A stretch of DNA of 64,000 nucleotides from Rathayibacter sp. VKM Ac-2856. GTDB lineage: Bacteria > Actinomycetota > Actinomycetes > Actinomycetales > Microbacteriaceae. This document shows positions 17,347 through 24,903 of this stretch, piece after piece. Every line of letters begins with the position of its first letter. Position 1 is the first letter of the stretch. Under the pieces are notes generated by a model, which worked only from the letters and a program-made list of their open reading frames with translations, was not told where the DNA came from and made no database searches. The stretch is taken from assembly GCF_013205055.1 (NCBI RefSeq), contig NZ_JABMLF010000002.1, forward strand, positions 532,858 through 596,857, given 5' to 3'. Both the position numbers and the translations under genes were made by a program.

Positions 17347-17664
17347 ATGTCCGACCCCGTCGTCGTCACCGCGATCTTCACCCCCGCCGAGGGCAAGCGC
17401 GACGCCCTCGTCGCCGCCCTCACCCCCGCCATCGCGGAGGTGCACGAGGAGGAGGGCTGCGAGCTCTACGCGATCCACGACTCCCCCGACGGCACGATCG
17501 TCATGCTCGAGAAGTGGACCAGCGCCGCGGCCCTCGACGCCCACGCCGCCGGCGAGCCCGTCGTCCGCCTGAACGCCGCCATCGAGGGCCTCGTCGCCGC
17601 ACCCCCCGTCGTCACCCGCCTGACCCCGATCCCCGCCGGCACCCCCACCCAGGGCGCCCTCTAG
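17347..17664 (+). CDS. Antibiotic biosynthesis monooxygenase-domain protein (YgiN-like)
   Basis: A 105-residue ferredoxin-like dimeric alpha/beta barrel protein of the ABM family (PF03992), which includes quinol monooxygenase YgiN and haem-degrading enzymes. Family features are the initial VTAIFTPAEGKRDALVAAL, the central HEEEGCELYAIHDS and the EKWTSAAALDAHAAGEPV helix. It is co-transcribed with the LacI gene and follows a GAAAGG site. In sugar loci such proteins may act on reactive carbonyl or quinone-like intermediates; its substrate here is unknown. Confidence 0.85.
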   Translation: MSDPVVVTAIFTPAEGKRDALVAALTPAIAEVHEEEGCELYAIHDSPDGTIVMLEKWTSAAALDAHAAGEPVVRLNAAIEGLVAAPPVVTRLTPIPAGTPTQGAL

Positions 17665-17678
17665 CCCCCCGGCACGTC

Positions 17679-17734
17679 GAGTCGCCCGAGAAGGCTCGTT
17701 CCCCGCCCCGAGAACGCACCTTCTCGGGCGACTC
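17679..17734. terminator. Family B hairpin repeat, copy 1
   Basis: GAGTCGCCCGAGAAGG (17679-17694) pairs perfectly with its complement at 17719-17734. Inside, CGTTC and GAACG form a second stem. It follows the ABM gene in a convergent gap, so it is a likely bidirectional terminator. It differs from copy 3 (19216-19271) at a single loop base. Confidence 0.85.
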
Positions 17735-17777
17735 ACCGCCGCGGCCCCGCGCGCGCGCGAACGCGCCAGCGCCCGAC

Positions 17778-17850
17778 CATGCTGGTCGAGCAGCCCCGGA
17801 GGGACAACATGCTGGTCGAGCAGCCCCGCAGGGGCGTATCGAGACCCACC
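17778..17850. repeat. Family A repeat, two left halves
   Basis: Two direct left-half copies, CATGCTGGTCGAGCAGCC at 17778 and 17811, the second continuing into GGGGCGTATCGAGACCCACC. No right half follows. It lies between the two family B hairpins in the convergent gap 17665-17979, which holds no gene that I can support. Confidence 0.8.
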
Positions 17851-17907
17851 GCCCTCCGAACCTCGAGCCTGCAGACCCGTCGTCCGGCACGCGACATCGC
17901 CCGCCCC

Positions 17908-17963
17908 GAGTCGCCCGAGAAGGCACGTTCCTCACCCCGAGAACGCATCTTCTCAGGCGACCC
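17908..17963. terminator. Family B hairpin repeat, copy 2 (diverged)
   Basis: The left arm GAGTCGCCCGAGAAGG (17908-17923) is intact. The right arm (about 17948-17963) carries changes (CTTCTCAGGCGACCC), so the outer stem is weaker than in copies 1 and 3. It lies 17 bases beyond the 3' end of the nucleotidyltransferase gene. Confidence 0.8.
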
Positions 17964-17979
17964 GGCGCGCTTCCGGCCC

Positions 17980-18570
17980 TCAGAGGAGGATCGGCCCCGG
18001 CGAGGGCGGCTTCTCCGGCAGCCCCGCCTCGAGGATCCGCGTCAGGATCGCGACAGCCCGGTCCGCGAGCGAATCGCCGGGGTAGAAGCTCTCGAACAGC
18101 TCTTCGGCGCCCTCCAGGGTTCCGATCTCGCAGAGGCTCAGAAGCTGGCGGATGTCGTTGGTATCGCGACCGGGTCGATGCGCGCGAAGCTTCATCGCGA
18201 GAAGAGCGTCCGCGGAGGCGATCTGGATCGCCACGCCCGCACGGTCGTACACCGTCTCCCACCGGACGACCCGCTCGCCGAGAGTCGGCACCGAGCCGGT
18301 CTGCTCCACAGCGAAGTTCAGCCAGTCGTCGTTCCAGCCGTGTCTGCGGGCCACCTTCGCAGCCGCCCCCGCAACGACGTCATCGCTTCCGGGCCTCACG
18401 TGCAGGGAGTCCAGATCCTGCGTCGTGCCCCTGTCGAAGTAGCGGAGGGCGAGGGCAGCCCCGCCGACGAGCCGGATGCCCGCCGTCTCCCGCAGCTGAT
18501 GGAGCTCAGCGACGAGTTCCGCGAGACCCGCGATGATGTCGTCGCGGTCGAGCGAGACGGCCACGGTCAC
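17980..18570 (-). CDS. Nucleotidyltransferase-fold protein (AbiEii/DUF6036-like), putative toxin
   Basis: A 196-residue protein with the polymerase-beta-like nucleotidyltransferase motif: GGAALALRYFDRGTTQDLD (residues 36-54), where GG starts the helix and Asp 52 and Asp 54 would bind metal. A helical C-terminal half follows (AMKLRAHRPGRDTNDIRQLL), as in AbiEii/AbiGii and MenT-type toxins. The start is GTG at 18570, overlapping the stop of the XRE gene as GTGA; an in-frame extension to 18780 is inside that gene. Coupling to an upstream XRE gene is the antitoxin-first order of toxin-antitoxin modules. Toxicity is inferred, not shown. A housekeeping nucleotidyltransferase is the alternative. Confidence 0.8.
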   Translation of the reverse strand: MTVAVSLDRDDIIAGLAELVAELHQLRETAGIRLVGGAALALRYFDRGTTQDLDSLHVRPGSDDVVAGAAAKVARRHGWNDDWLNFAVEQTGSVPTLGERVVRWETVYDRAGVAIQIASADALLAMKLRAHRPGRDTNDIRQLLSLCEIGTLEGAEELFESFYPGDSLADRAVAILTRILEAGLPEKPPSPGPILL

Positions 18571-19142
18571 ACACTCGCGAAGGTGTCGCGCCAGACGTGG
18601 ACGCCACGTCGGAGGAACTCCTCGGGCACCTCCGACTCGGGCGGTGCCGGGTCCGCGGGGTCGATCTCGAGGACGACGGCGACAGGAAGGTAGCGCTCGG
18701 GCCGGGCCACCCAGGTCGGGAGCGGCAGCCCCTCCTCGCTCAGGCGCCAGGCGACGAGCGCTGCGATCGCCGCGTCCCATGCTCGGCTCCGCGTGGGCTC
18801 GGGCTCCGCCAGCCCCAGGACACCTCGGAGGAGCCCGTGCTCAGCGACGAGGTTGTCGTTGAGCTGCAGAAGGGCCCGCAGGGCCCGTTCCCGATCCTCC
18901 GCTCGGAGTCGCTCGCGGATCTCGACGGCAACGGACGCGGCGTCGTCCCGCTGGAGGGGCAGCGCGTAGAGCCGATGCCCCGCGCCCGCCAGGACGCGCT
19001 GCACCGTGCTGAAGTCCGCGTCCCGGCCGTTCTCGATGCGCGAGATCCGAGCCTGATCGACGTCCGTCAGCTCCGCCAGATGCTGCTGGGTGAAGCCACG
19101 GCTGGCGCGAGCGGAGCGAACCGCGGTCGAGCTCTCCGTCAC
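18567..19142 (-). CDS. XRE-family helix-turn-helix protein, putative antitoxin
   Basis: A 191-residue protein. The N-terminal XRE domain (residues 8-60) includes RGFTQQHLAELTDVDQARIS and RIENGRDADFSTVQRVLAGAG. The C-terminal 130 residues form an uncharacterised region rich in Arg, Glu and Trp. GTG at 19142 is preferred over ATG at 19175, because GGAGG stands 8 bases before it and the ATG lies inside the operator palindrome. It is translationally coupled to the nucleotidyltransferase gene. Such XRE plus nucleotidyltransferase pairs usually autoregulate through the palindrome at 19157-19178. Confidence 0.85.
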   Translation of the reverse strand: MTESSTAVRSARASRGFTQQHLAELTDVDQARISRIENGRDADFSTVQRVLAGAGHRLYALPLQRDDAASVAVEIRERLRAEDRERALRALLQLNDNLVAEHGLLRGVLGLAEPEPTRSRAWDAAIAALVAWRLSEEGLPLPTWVARPERYLPVAVVLEIDPADPAPPESEVPEEFLRRGVHVWRDTFASV

Positions 19143-19156
19143 CAGCGCACCTCCGC

Positions 19157-19181
19157 AATATGTCGTCAAGCACATATTCTA
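19157..19181 (-). promoter_or_regulatory. Operator and promoter of the XRE/nucleotidyltransferase pair
   Basis: AATATGT (19157-19163) and ACATATT (19172-19178) are perfect inverted repeats 8 bases apart, in otherwise GC-rich DNA. On the minus strand TAGAAT (19181-19176) is a good -10 box overlapping one arm, and GGAGG plus GTG 19142 follow. Binding of the XRE product would block the promoter. Confidence 0.75.
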
Positions 19182-19215
19182 CGCGCCCCGATCGCCGAGC
19201 GCGGATCGCCGCCCC

Positions 19216-19271
19216 GAGTCGCCCGAGAAGGCTCGTTCCCCACCCCGAGAACGCACCTTCTCGGGCGACTC
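19216..19271. terminator. Family B hairpin repeat, copy 3
   Basis: The 16-bp stem (GAGTCGCCCGAGAAGG at 19216-19231, complement at 19256-19271) is perfect, with the same inner CGTTC/GAACG stem as copy 1. It begins 10 bases beyond the stop of the LacI gene at 19281, so it probably terminates that minus-strand transcript. Confidence 0.85.
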
Positions 19272-19280
19272 AGCGCCGCG

Positions 19281-20312
19281 TCAGCGCGGCGCGGCTACAG
19301 AGGCGCGCTCGATCAGGCGCGTTTCGAGCTCGAGGCGGGTCGCGCTCGAGGAGAGCGGCCGGGCCGCGCGGTGCGCCTGGTGCAGCATCCGGAAGGCGGC
19401 GGCGCCCATCTCGGCGATGGGCTGCTGGATCGTCGTCATCGGCGGGGTCGCCCACGCCGACTCCTGCACGTCGTCGAAGCCGATCACGCTGAGGTCGTCC
19501 GGGATGCGCAGACCGGCCTGGTCCGCGGCCTCGTAGACGCCGAGCGCCATGATGTCCGAGAAGGCGAAGAACGCCGTCGGCCGCTCCCCCTCCGCCAGCA
19601 TCGCCTCGGCGGCGGCCCGGGCGCGGTCGCGACTCCAGTCGCCGTAGACCACGCGCTCGCGCGGCAGCGGCACCCCGGCGTCACGCAGCGCCGTGCTGAA
19701 GCCGTCCAGCCGCGCGCTGCTGTAGAGCTGCCCCTTCGCCCCGGCGATCACGCCGATGCGGGTGTGGCCGAGCCCGAGCAGGTGCTCGGCCGCCATCCTG
19801 CCGCCGTCCCAGTTGGTCGCGCCGATGCTCGCGACGTCCGCGGGCGGTCGGATGATCGGATCCACGATCACCACCGGCAGCTCCGCGGTGGTGAGCAGGT
19901 GCAGCTGCGCGGCCGTCACGTCCACGAGGACGACGATCGCGCCGAGCGACGAGCGCCGCAGGAGACGGTTGACCCACTCCCCGTCGGGCCGCGCCCGCGT
20001 GAGCACGAGGTCGACGCCGGCCGTCGCGGCCTCCTCCTCGATCCCGCCGAGGACCGGTCCGATCCAGCTGCCGCCGAGATGGCCGACGACGACGTCGACG
20101 ATGTGCGCGACGTGCGGGTCGTCGACGGGCGGACGCAGCCGCGGGCGGCGCCGGTAGCCGAGCTCGTGCGCCGCCTCCATCACCCGCAGGCGGGTCGCCT
20201 CCGACACGTCGGTGCCGCCGCTGAGCACCTTCGAGACCGTCGGCACGCTCGTCGCCGCACGCTCGGCGATGCGCGCCATCGTCGGCCGGGGAGCGGCACC
20301 GGTGTCGTCCAT
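19281..20312 (-). CDS. LacI-family transcriptional regulator
   Basis: A 343-residue repressor from ATG at 20312. The helix-turn-helix is MARIAERAATSVPTVSKVLS (residues 12-31); the sensor domain carries VDLVLTRARPDGEWVNRLL and the conserved end DDLSVIGFDDVQESAWATPP. An open frame extends to 20504 but has no better start. It faces the ThuA/Gfo-Idh operon across a 194-base gap holding a TTGCGCAA palindrome. It is a likely local repressor; the sugar inducer is unknown. Confidence 0.94.
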   Translation of the reverse strand: MDDTGAAPRPTMARIAERAATSVPTVSKVLSGGTDVSEATRLRVMEAAHELGYRRRPRLRPPVDDPHVAHIVDVVVGHLGGSWIGPVLGGIEEEAATAGVDLVLTRARPDGEWVNRLLRRSSLGAIVVLVDVTAAQLHLLTTAELPVVIVDPIIRPPADVASIGATNWDGGRMAAEHLLGLGHTRIGVIAGAKGQLYSSARLDGFSTALRDAGVPLPRERVVYGDWSRDRARAAAEAMLAEGERPTAFFAFSDIMALGVYEAADQAGLRIPDDLSVIGFDDVQESAWATPPMTTIQQPIAEMGAAAFRMLHQAHRAARPLSSSATRLELETRLIERASVAAPR

Positions 20313-20444
20313 GCCCCCACTGTAGGGCAGATCGAGTTGCGAAACCCGCCGGACTAGATCGGCGGCCGCAGCCCGCGACAGCGCCTTGCCCGCGACCCTC
20401 GCCGGGTGCAGACTGGAAGAACGCGGGCCGCGACAGCCGAGAAG

Positions 20445-20452
20445 TTGCGCAA
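20445..20452. promoter_or_regulatory. Possible LacI operator core TTGCGCAA
   Basis: A perfect 8-bp palindrome in the divergent gap, within GAAGTTGCGCAAGTAC. The same half-site (TTGCGCA) builds the stronger palindrome at 3655-3669 beside another LacI gene. The short core makes this call weak. No clear -35/-10 pair was recognised in this gap. Confidence 0.45.
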
Positions 20453-20506
20453 GTACCGTTCGACGACGAACCGCGGAGCGATCCGCCGAGCACCCCGAGG
20501 ACACCG

Positions 20507-21223
20507 ATGACCGACCTCCCCCCGACCACTCCCGCCAAGAGGGCGCTCGTCGTCCGCGGCGGCTGGGACGGCCACCAGCCCGTCGAGGCGACCGAGCTGT
20601 TCCTCCCCTTCCTCACCGAGAACGGCTTCGACGTGCGCGTCGAGGAGTCCACCGCCGTCTACGCCGACGAGGACTACCTGCGCACCGTCGACCTGATCGT
20701 GCAGTCCAACACGATGACCTCGATCGAGTGGCCCGAGTTCCTGGGCCTGCGCGCCGCCGTCGAGCGCGGCACCGGCCTGGCCGGCTGGCACGGCGGCATC
20801 GCCGACTCCTACCGCAACAACTCCGACTACCTCCAGCTGATCGGCGGCCAGTTCGCCTCGCACCCGGGCAAGCACCCCGACGAGCGCACCGGCGAGCAGT
20901 CGGACAACTACGTCCCGCACACGATCGAGCTGACGGCCCTCGCCGCCGACCACCCGATCACGCAGGGCCTCTCCGACTTCGAGCTCACCACCGAGCAGTA
21001 CTGGGTGCTGCACGACGACCTCAACGACGTCCTCGCCACCACGACCCAGGCCGTCCGCGAGTGGGACCCGTGGCACCGCCCGGTCACCTCCCCCGCCGTC
21101 TGGACCCGCCTCTGGGGCGCCGGCCGCATCTTCGTCTCGACGCCGGGCCACCGCGTCGAGATCCTCCAGGACGCCAACGTCCGCACCATCATCGAGAGGG
21201 GACTTCTGTGGGCCTCCCGCTGA
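20507..21223 (+). CDS. ThuA-domain (trehalose utilisation-like) protein
   Basis: A 238-residue protein of the ThuA family (PF06283), which has a class I glutamine amidotransferase-like fold without the usual catalytic triad. Family strings are VVRGGWDGHQPVEATELFLP near the start, GLAGWHGGIADSYRNNSDYLQLIGGQF (read across residues 88-114) and HPITQGLSDFEL. ThuA works with a Gfo/Idh partner in 3-keto sugar metabolism of trehalose and related disaccharides in rhizobia. Here the next gene overlaps by 16 bases and is exactly such a partner. ATG at 20507 follows GAGGACACC. Confidence 0.9.
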   Translation: MTDLPPTTPAKRALVVRGGWDGHQPVEATELFLPFLTENGFDVRVEESTAVYADEDYLRTVDLIVQSNTMTSIEWPEFLGLRAAVERGTGLAGWHGGIADSYRNNSDYLQLIGGQFASHPGKHPDERTGEQSDNYVPHTIELTALAADHPITQGLSDFELTTEQYWVLHDDLNDVLATTTQAVREWDPWHRPVTSPAVWTRLWGAGRIFVSTPGHRVEILQDANVRTIIERGLLWASR

Positions 21224-22323
21224 GAGTCGGCATCATCGGAGTCGGGAAGATCAGCGAGCAGTACCTCGCCAACCTCCCGACCTTCCCCGGCCTGCGCCTG
21301 GTCGCGGTCGCGGATCTCAACACCGCCCGCGCGCAGGAGGTCGCCGACGAGCACGGCGTCCGCGCGCTCTCGGTCGACGACCTGATCGCCGACCCCGAGG
21401 TCGATGCGGTGCTCAACCTGACCATCCCCGCCGCGCACGTCGAGATCGGCACGCGCGCGCTGAAGGCCGGCAAGCACGTCTTCGCGGAGAAGCCGCTGGG
21501 ACTGAACCCGGCCGAGGCGGCGCCCATGCTCGACCTGGCCGAGGAGCTGGGCCTGCGCTTCGGCAGCGCGCCCGACACCGTGCTCGGCACCGGCGTGCAG
21601 ACCGCGCGGCAGACGCTCGACTCGGGAGTGATCGGCACGCCGATCGCCGCACAGGTGCACTGGGCGGCGCCCGGTCACGAGCGCTGGCACCCGGCGCCCG
21701 AGTTCTACTACCAGCCCGGCGGCGGCCCGCTGCTCGACATGGGCCCGTACTACCTGACCGCGCTGGTGCACTTCTTCGGCCCCGTCGTCCGGGTCACCGG
21801 ACTCGCGACCCGCTCCGACCGCCCGCGCACCATCGAGTCCGGCCCGCGCGCCGGGACGCCGATCCCCGTCTCGATCGACACGCACATCAGCGCGCTGCTC
21901 GAGCACGAGAGCGGAGTCACCTCGACCGTCACCGTCAGCTTCGAGATCTGGCGCTCGCGCGCGCCGAAGTTCGAGATCTACGGCACGGAGGGCACCATCT
22001 CGGTCCCGGATCCGAACATGTTCTCGGACGCCGTCGAGGTCGCCGTGCGCGACGAGGACTGGCGCGTCGTGCCCGACTCGGCCGGAGTGGTCGACACCGG
22101 TCGCGGCGTCGGGCTCGCGGACATCGCCGAGGCGATCGAGGAGGACCGGCCGCACCGCGCCTCGGGCCGCCTCGCCCTGCACGTCCTCGAGATCATGGAT
22201 GCGATCCTGCGCTCGGCCGCCGAGAAGGCGGTCGTCGAGATCGAGACCACGGCGGAGCGCCCCGAGCTGCTCCCGCTGCGGACGGCCGCCGGCGAGCCGG
22301 TCGGCGAGCCCGTCGGCGCCTGA
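21208..22323 (+). CDS. Gfo/Idh/MocA-family oxidoreductase
   Basis: A 371-residue NAD(P)-dependent dehydrogenase. GTG at 21208 has AGAGGGG seven bases upstream and overlaps the ThuA gene. The Rossmann motif is GIIGVGKISEQYL (residues 8-20) and the catalytic motif is EKPLGLNP (about 95-102). The C-terminal beta-sheet domain includes GGGPLLDMGPYY, whose Asp and nearby His are typical of sugar oxidoreductases. A role parallel to ThuB (oxidation of a sugar at C3) is inferred from the ThuA neighbour. Confidence 0.92.
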   Translation: MGLPLRVGIIGVGKISEQYLANLPTFPGLRLVAVADLNTARAQEVADEHGVRALSVDDLIADPEVDAVLNLTIPAAHVEIGTRALKAGKHVFAEKPLGLNPAEAAPMLDLAEELGLRFGSAPDTVLGTGVQTARQTLDSGVIGTPIAAQVHWAAPGHERWHPAPEFYYQPGGGPLLDMGPYYLTALVHFFGPVVRVTGLATRSDRPRTIESGPRAGTPIPVSIDTHISALLEHESGVTSTVTVSFEIWRSRAPKFEIYGTEGTISVPDPNMFSDAVEVAVRDEDWRVVPDSAGVVDTGRGVGLADIAEAIEEDRPHRASGRLALHVLEIMDAILRSAAEKAVVEIETTAERPELLPLRTAAGEPVGEPVGA

Positions 22324-22428
22324 CTCCGTCCGGCCCCGTCACCGTCCGACCCCGACCCGACCGTTCCACCCCGCGACGGCCGCGACCCCTCCCGGTCGCG
22401 GCCGTCGCGATCCTCCGAGGAGACCCCG

Positions 22429-23589
22429 ATGACAGCACCCCTCCGCGTGGCGATGATCGGCCACGCCTTCATGGGCCGCGCCCACGCCCAGGCCTGGCGG
22501 ACCGCACCGCGCTTCTTCGACCTGCCGCTGCAGCCCGAGCTCGCCGTGGTCGTCGGCCGCGACGAGAGCCGCGCGCACGCCGCCGCCGAGAACTTCGGAG
22601 CCGCCGAGTCGTCGATCGACTGGCGCGCGGTGATCGCCCGCGACGACATCGACCTGATCGACATCTGCACCCCGGGCGACCAGCACGCCGAGATCGCGAT
22701 CGCCGCGCTCGAGGCGGGCAAGCACGTCCTCTGCGAGAAGCCGCTGGCCCGCTCCGTCCCCGAGGCGCAGACGATGACGGACGCGGCCGCCGCCGCGACC
22801 GGTCTCGCGATGTGCGGCTTCAGCTATCGCCGCACCCCCGCGCTCGCCCTCGCGAAGCGCTTCATCGAGGAGGGCCGGCTCGGCGAGATCCGCCACGTCC
22901 GCGCGCAGTACCTGCAGGACTGGTTGAGCGACTCCGAGGGTCCGCTGACCTGGCGCCTCGACAAGGAGAAGGCCGGCTCCGGCGCCCTCGGCGACATCGG
23001 CGCGCACAGCATCGACACCGCCCAGTGGCTGACCGGCCAGAGCATCGACGGCGTCTCGGCGATGCTGCGCACCTTCGTCACCGAGCGCCCGGTCCTCTCC
23101 GCGCAGGCGGGGCTCGGCGGTCGCGCCGAGGAGGGCGCCCCGCGCGGCCCGGTGACGGTCGACGACGCCGCGCTGTTCACGGCGACGCTCAGCGGAGGCG
23201 CCCTCGGTGTCTTCGAGTCCACGCGCCTCGCGCTCGGCCGCCGCAACGCCAACCGGATCGAGATCAACGGCGAGACCGGCTCGATCGCCTTCGACTTCGA
23301 GCGCCTCAACGAGCTCGAGTACTACGACGGCCGCGACCCCGAGGACGCCCAGGGCTTCCGCACCATCCAGGTGACGGAGCCCGTGCACCCCTACGCCGCC
23401 GCGTGGTGGCCGACCGGGCACGGGCTCGGCTACGAGCACGTCTTCAGCCACCAGGTCGTCGACCTGGTCACGGCGATCGCGGAGGGCGTCCAGCCCCGGC
23501 CGTCCTTCGCCGACGCGCTGCAGGTGCAGCAGGTGCTGGACGCCGTCGAGCGCAGCGCCGCGGACGGCTCGCGGCTGACCGCGGTCTGA
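22429..23589 (+). CDS. Gfo/Idh/MocA-family oxidoreductase
   Basis: A second dehydrogenase of the family, 386 residues, 105 bases downstream of the first and probably in the same operon. The cofactor motif is MIGHAFMGRAHAQAW (residues 9-23); the catalytic motif is CEKPLARSV (about 102-110). DKEKAGSGALGDIGAHSIDTA carries the conserved Asp-Ile-Gly-x-His used in catalysis. The insertion GRAEEGAPRGPVTVDD lies in the sheet domain. It has GGAG before the ATG. Two distinct dehydrogenases plus ThuA suggest sequential oxidation and reduction of one sugar. Confidence 0.92.
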   Translation: MTAPLRVAMIGHAFMGRAHAQAWRTAPRFFDLPLQPELAVVVGRDESRAHAAAENFGAAESSIDWRAVIARDDIDLIDICTPGDQHAEIAIAALEAGKHVLCEKPLARSVPEAQTMTDAAAAATGLAMCGFSYRRTPALALAKRFIEEGRLGEIRHVRAQYLQDWLSDSEGPLTWRLDKEKAGSGALGDIGAHSIDTAQWLTGQSIDGVSAMLRTFVTERPVLSAQAGLGGRAEEGAPRGPVTVDDAALFTATLSGGALGVFESTRLALGRRNANRIEINGETGSIAFDFERLNELEYYDGRDPEDAQGFRTIQVTEPVHPYAAAWWPTGHGLGYEHVFSHQVVDLVTAIAEGVQPRPSFADALQVQQVLDAVERSAADGSRLTAV

Positions 23590-23650
23590 GCAGGCTGGGG
23601 CGGAGCCCTCCGCCCCTCGGCGTCGGCGCTCCGACGATCCCCGACGCCGG

Positions 23651-23682
23651 TGCGGGCCCCTTTCGGGGGGAAGGGGCCCGCA
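23651..23682. terminator. Hairpin after the ThuA/Gfo-Idh operon
   Basis: TGCGGGCCCCTTTC (23651-23664) pairs with 23669-23682 with a single G-T wobble around a 4-base loop. It lies 62 bases past the operon. TAAACT at 23691-23696 may be the -10 box of the next gene. Confidence 0.7.
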
Positions 23683-23742
23683 GAACCCCGTAAACTAGGG
23701 CCTGGGGGATGACGGGCCTCCCCCAGCCGGGGAGGGACAGCA

Positions 23743-24651
23743 GTGGGGATCGGTTTCCGGACCGCGGGGGATCTACGGGTCCTCGCGGGTGCGCGCCTGC
23801 ACCCCGTCGTCGGGCCCGCGCTGAGCCGCTCCCGCGACCGCTCCCGCCTCTCCGCCGCCCTGTCGATGCCGAGCGGCCCGGGCCTCGTGAAACCCTCGCC
23901 GCTGGCGCAGCCGTGGGAGGCGCCGCTCATCCGGCTCATCCGCGCCGGCGCCCCCGCCGCCGAGCTGCACGAGGCGACCGCCGCCTCCCCCGAGGGCTCG
24001 AAGATCGCGGCCGTCGTCGAGCTCGTCCGCGACGCCCTCGCCCGCCGCGAGGACGACCGCGCCCTCCGCCTGGCGGGCTGGCTGGTGCGGATGCGCTACG
24101 ACCCGGCCGCCGACCCGTTCCTCCGCCGCTACGGGATCACACTGACGGCCCACCTGCCGCTGAGCGCCGGGCTCGACATCGACGTGCCGCTGACGGCGAC
24201 GACGCTCCGCCTGCTCTTCGCCGAGCTCGCCGCCGCGGACGATCCGGCCGGAGCGACCGCCGCCGTCGAGACCCTGCCGCCGTCGACGCTCGCCGCCTCG
24301 ACCCTCGCCTCGCTCTACTCGTCGCGCCGCCGCTGGAGCGACATGGCGCAGTTCTCGGCCCCGGTCGTCAACGTCGACGCCCCGTCCGCCGCGGTCCTCA
24401 TCCGCCGCGGGGTCGCCCTCCGCGAGCTCGGCCTGATCGAGAGCGCCCTCGAGGCCTTCGACCGCGTCGTCCGCCCCAACGTCACCAGCGCCCGCCCCGT
24501 CGAGCTGCGGATCGAGGCCCTGTTCGAGCGCGCCAGCACCCACCTCGCCGACGGCCGCCGCGCCCCCGCCCGCCGCGACCTCGAGCGCGTCCTCGCCCAG
24601 TACCCCGAGAGCCCCGAGGCCCAGGAGCTGATGGCCGCCGCCGGCCGCTGA
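23743..24651 (+). CDS. Conserved hypothetical TPR-like helical protein
   Basis: A 302-residue soluble protein with GTG at 23743. I see no signal peptide or catalytic motif. The C-terminal third looks like tetratricopeptide repeats (LIRRGVALRELGLIESALEA, then RIEALFERASTHLADGRRAP and DLERVLAQYPESPEAQEL). The middle is Ala/Leu/Glu-rich helix. The N-terminus is basic and Ser-rich. It is a single gene between a hairpin upstream and a family C hairpin downstream. The function is unknown; TPR folds suggest a scaffold. Confidence 0.75.
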   Translation: MGIGFRTAGDLRVLAGARLHPVVGPALSRSRDRSRLSAALSMPSGPGLVKPSPLAQPWEAPLIRLIRAGAPAAELHEATAASPEGSKIAAVVELVRDALARREDDRALRLAGWLVRMRYDPAADPFLRRYGITLTAHLPLSAGLDIDVPLTATTLRLLFAELAAADDPAGATAAVETLPPSTLAASTLASLYSSRRRWSDMAQFSAPVVNVDAPSAAVLIRRGVALRELGLIESALEAFDRVVRPNVTSARPVELRIEALFERASTHLADGRRAPARRDLERVLAQYPESPEAQELMAAAGR

Positions 24652-24686
24652 CCGCCCGGCCGCCCGCGCACCCACCCACTCCTCAA

Positions 24687-24720
24687 AAGTTGCGGTAGTC
24701 ACCCGCGAGTACCGCAACTT
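24687..24720. terminator. Family C hairpin repeat, copy 1
   Basis: AAGTTGCGGTA (24687-24697) pairs perfectly with TACCGCAACTT (24710-24720); the sequence continues into CTGCG, as in copy 2 at 34798-34843. It lies 36 bases after the TPR-like gene in a convergent gap. Confidence 0.82.
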
Positions 24721-24742
24721 CTGCGTACTCACCCGCCCGCCT

Positions 24743-24839
24743 CATGCTCGTCGAGCAGGCCAGCCCACATCATGCTGATCGAAGAGGCCCGCCCGCTCAT
24801 GCTGATCGAGTAGCCCTCGCAGAGGGCGTATCGAGATCC
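24743..24839. repeat. Family A repeat, three degenerate left halves
   Basis: Left-half motifs start at 24743 (CATGCTCGTCGAGCAGG), about 24771 and about 24798, the last continuing into GGGCGTATCGAGATCC. Immediately after, GGGGCGCCCCCG-type sequence leads to the small genes on the minus strand. Confidence 0.75.
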
Positions 24840-24903
24840 CCGCAGAACGCACGAAGGGGCGCCCCCGTCACCGGGAGCGCCCCTTCGATCCGATCCCTCC
24901 GGA

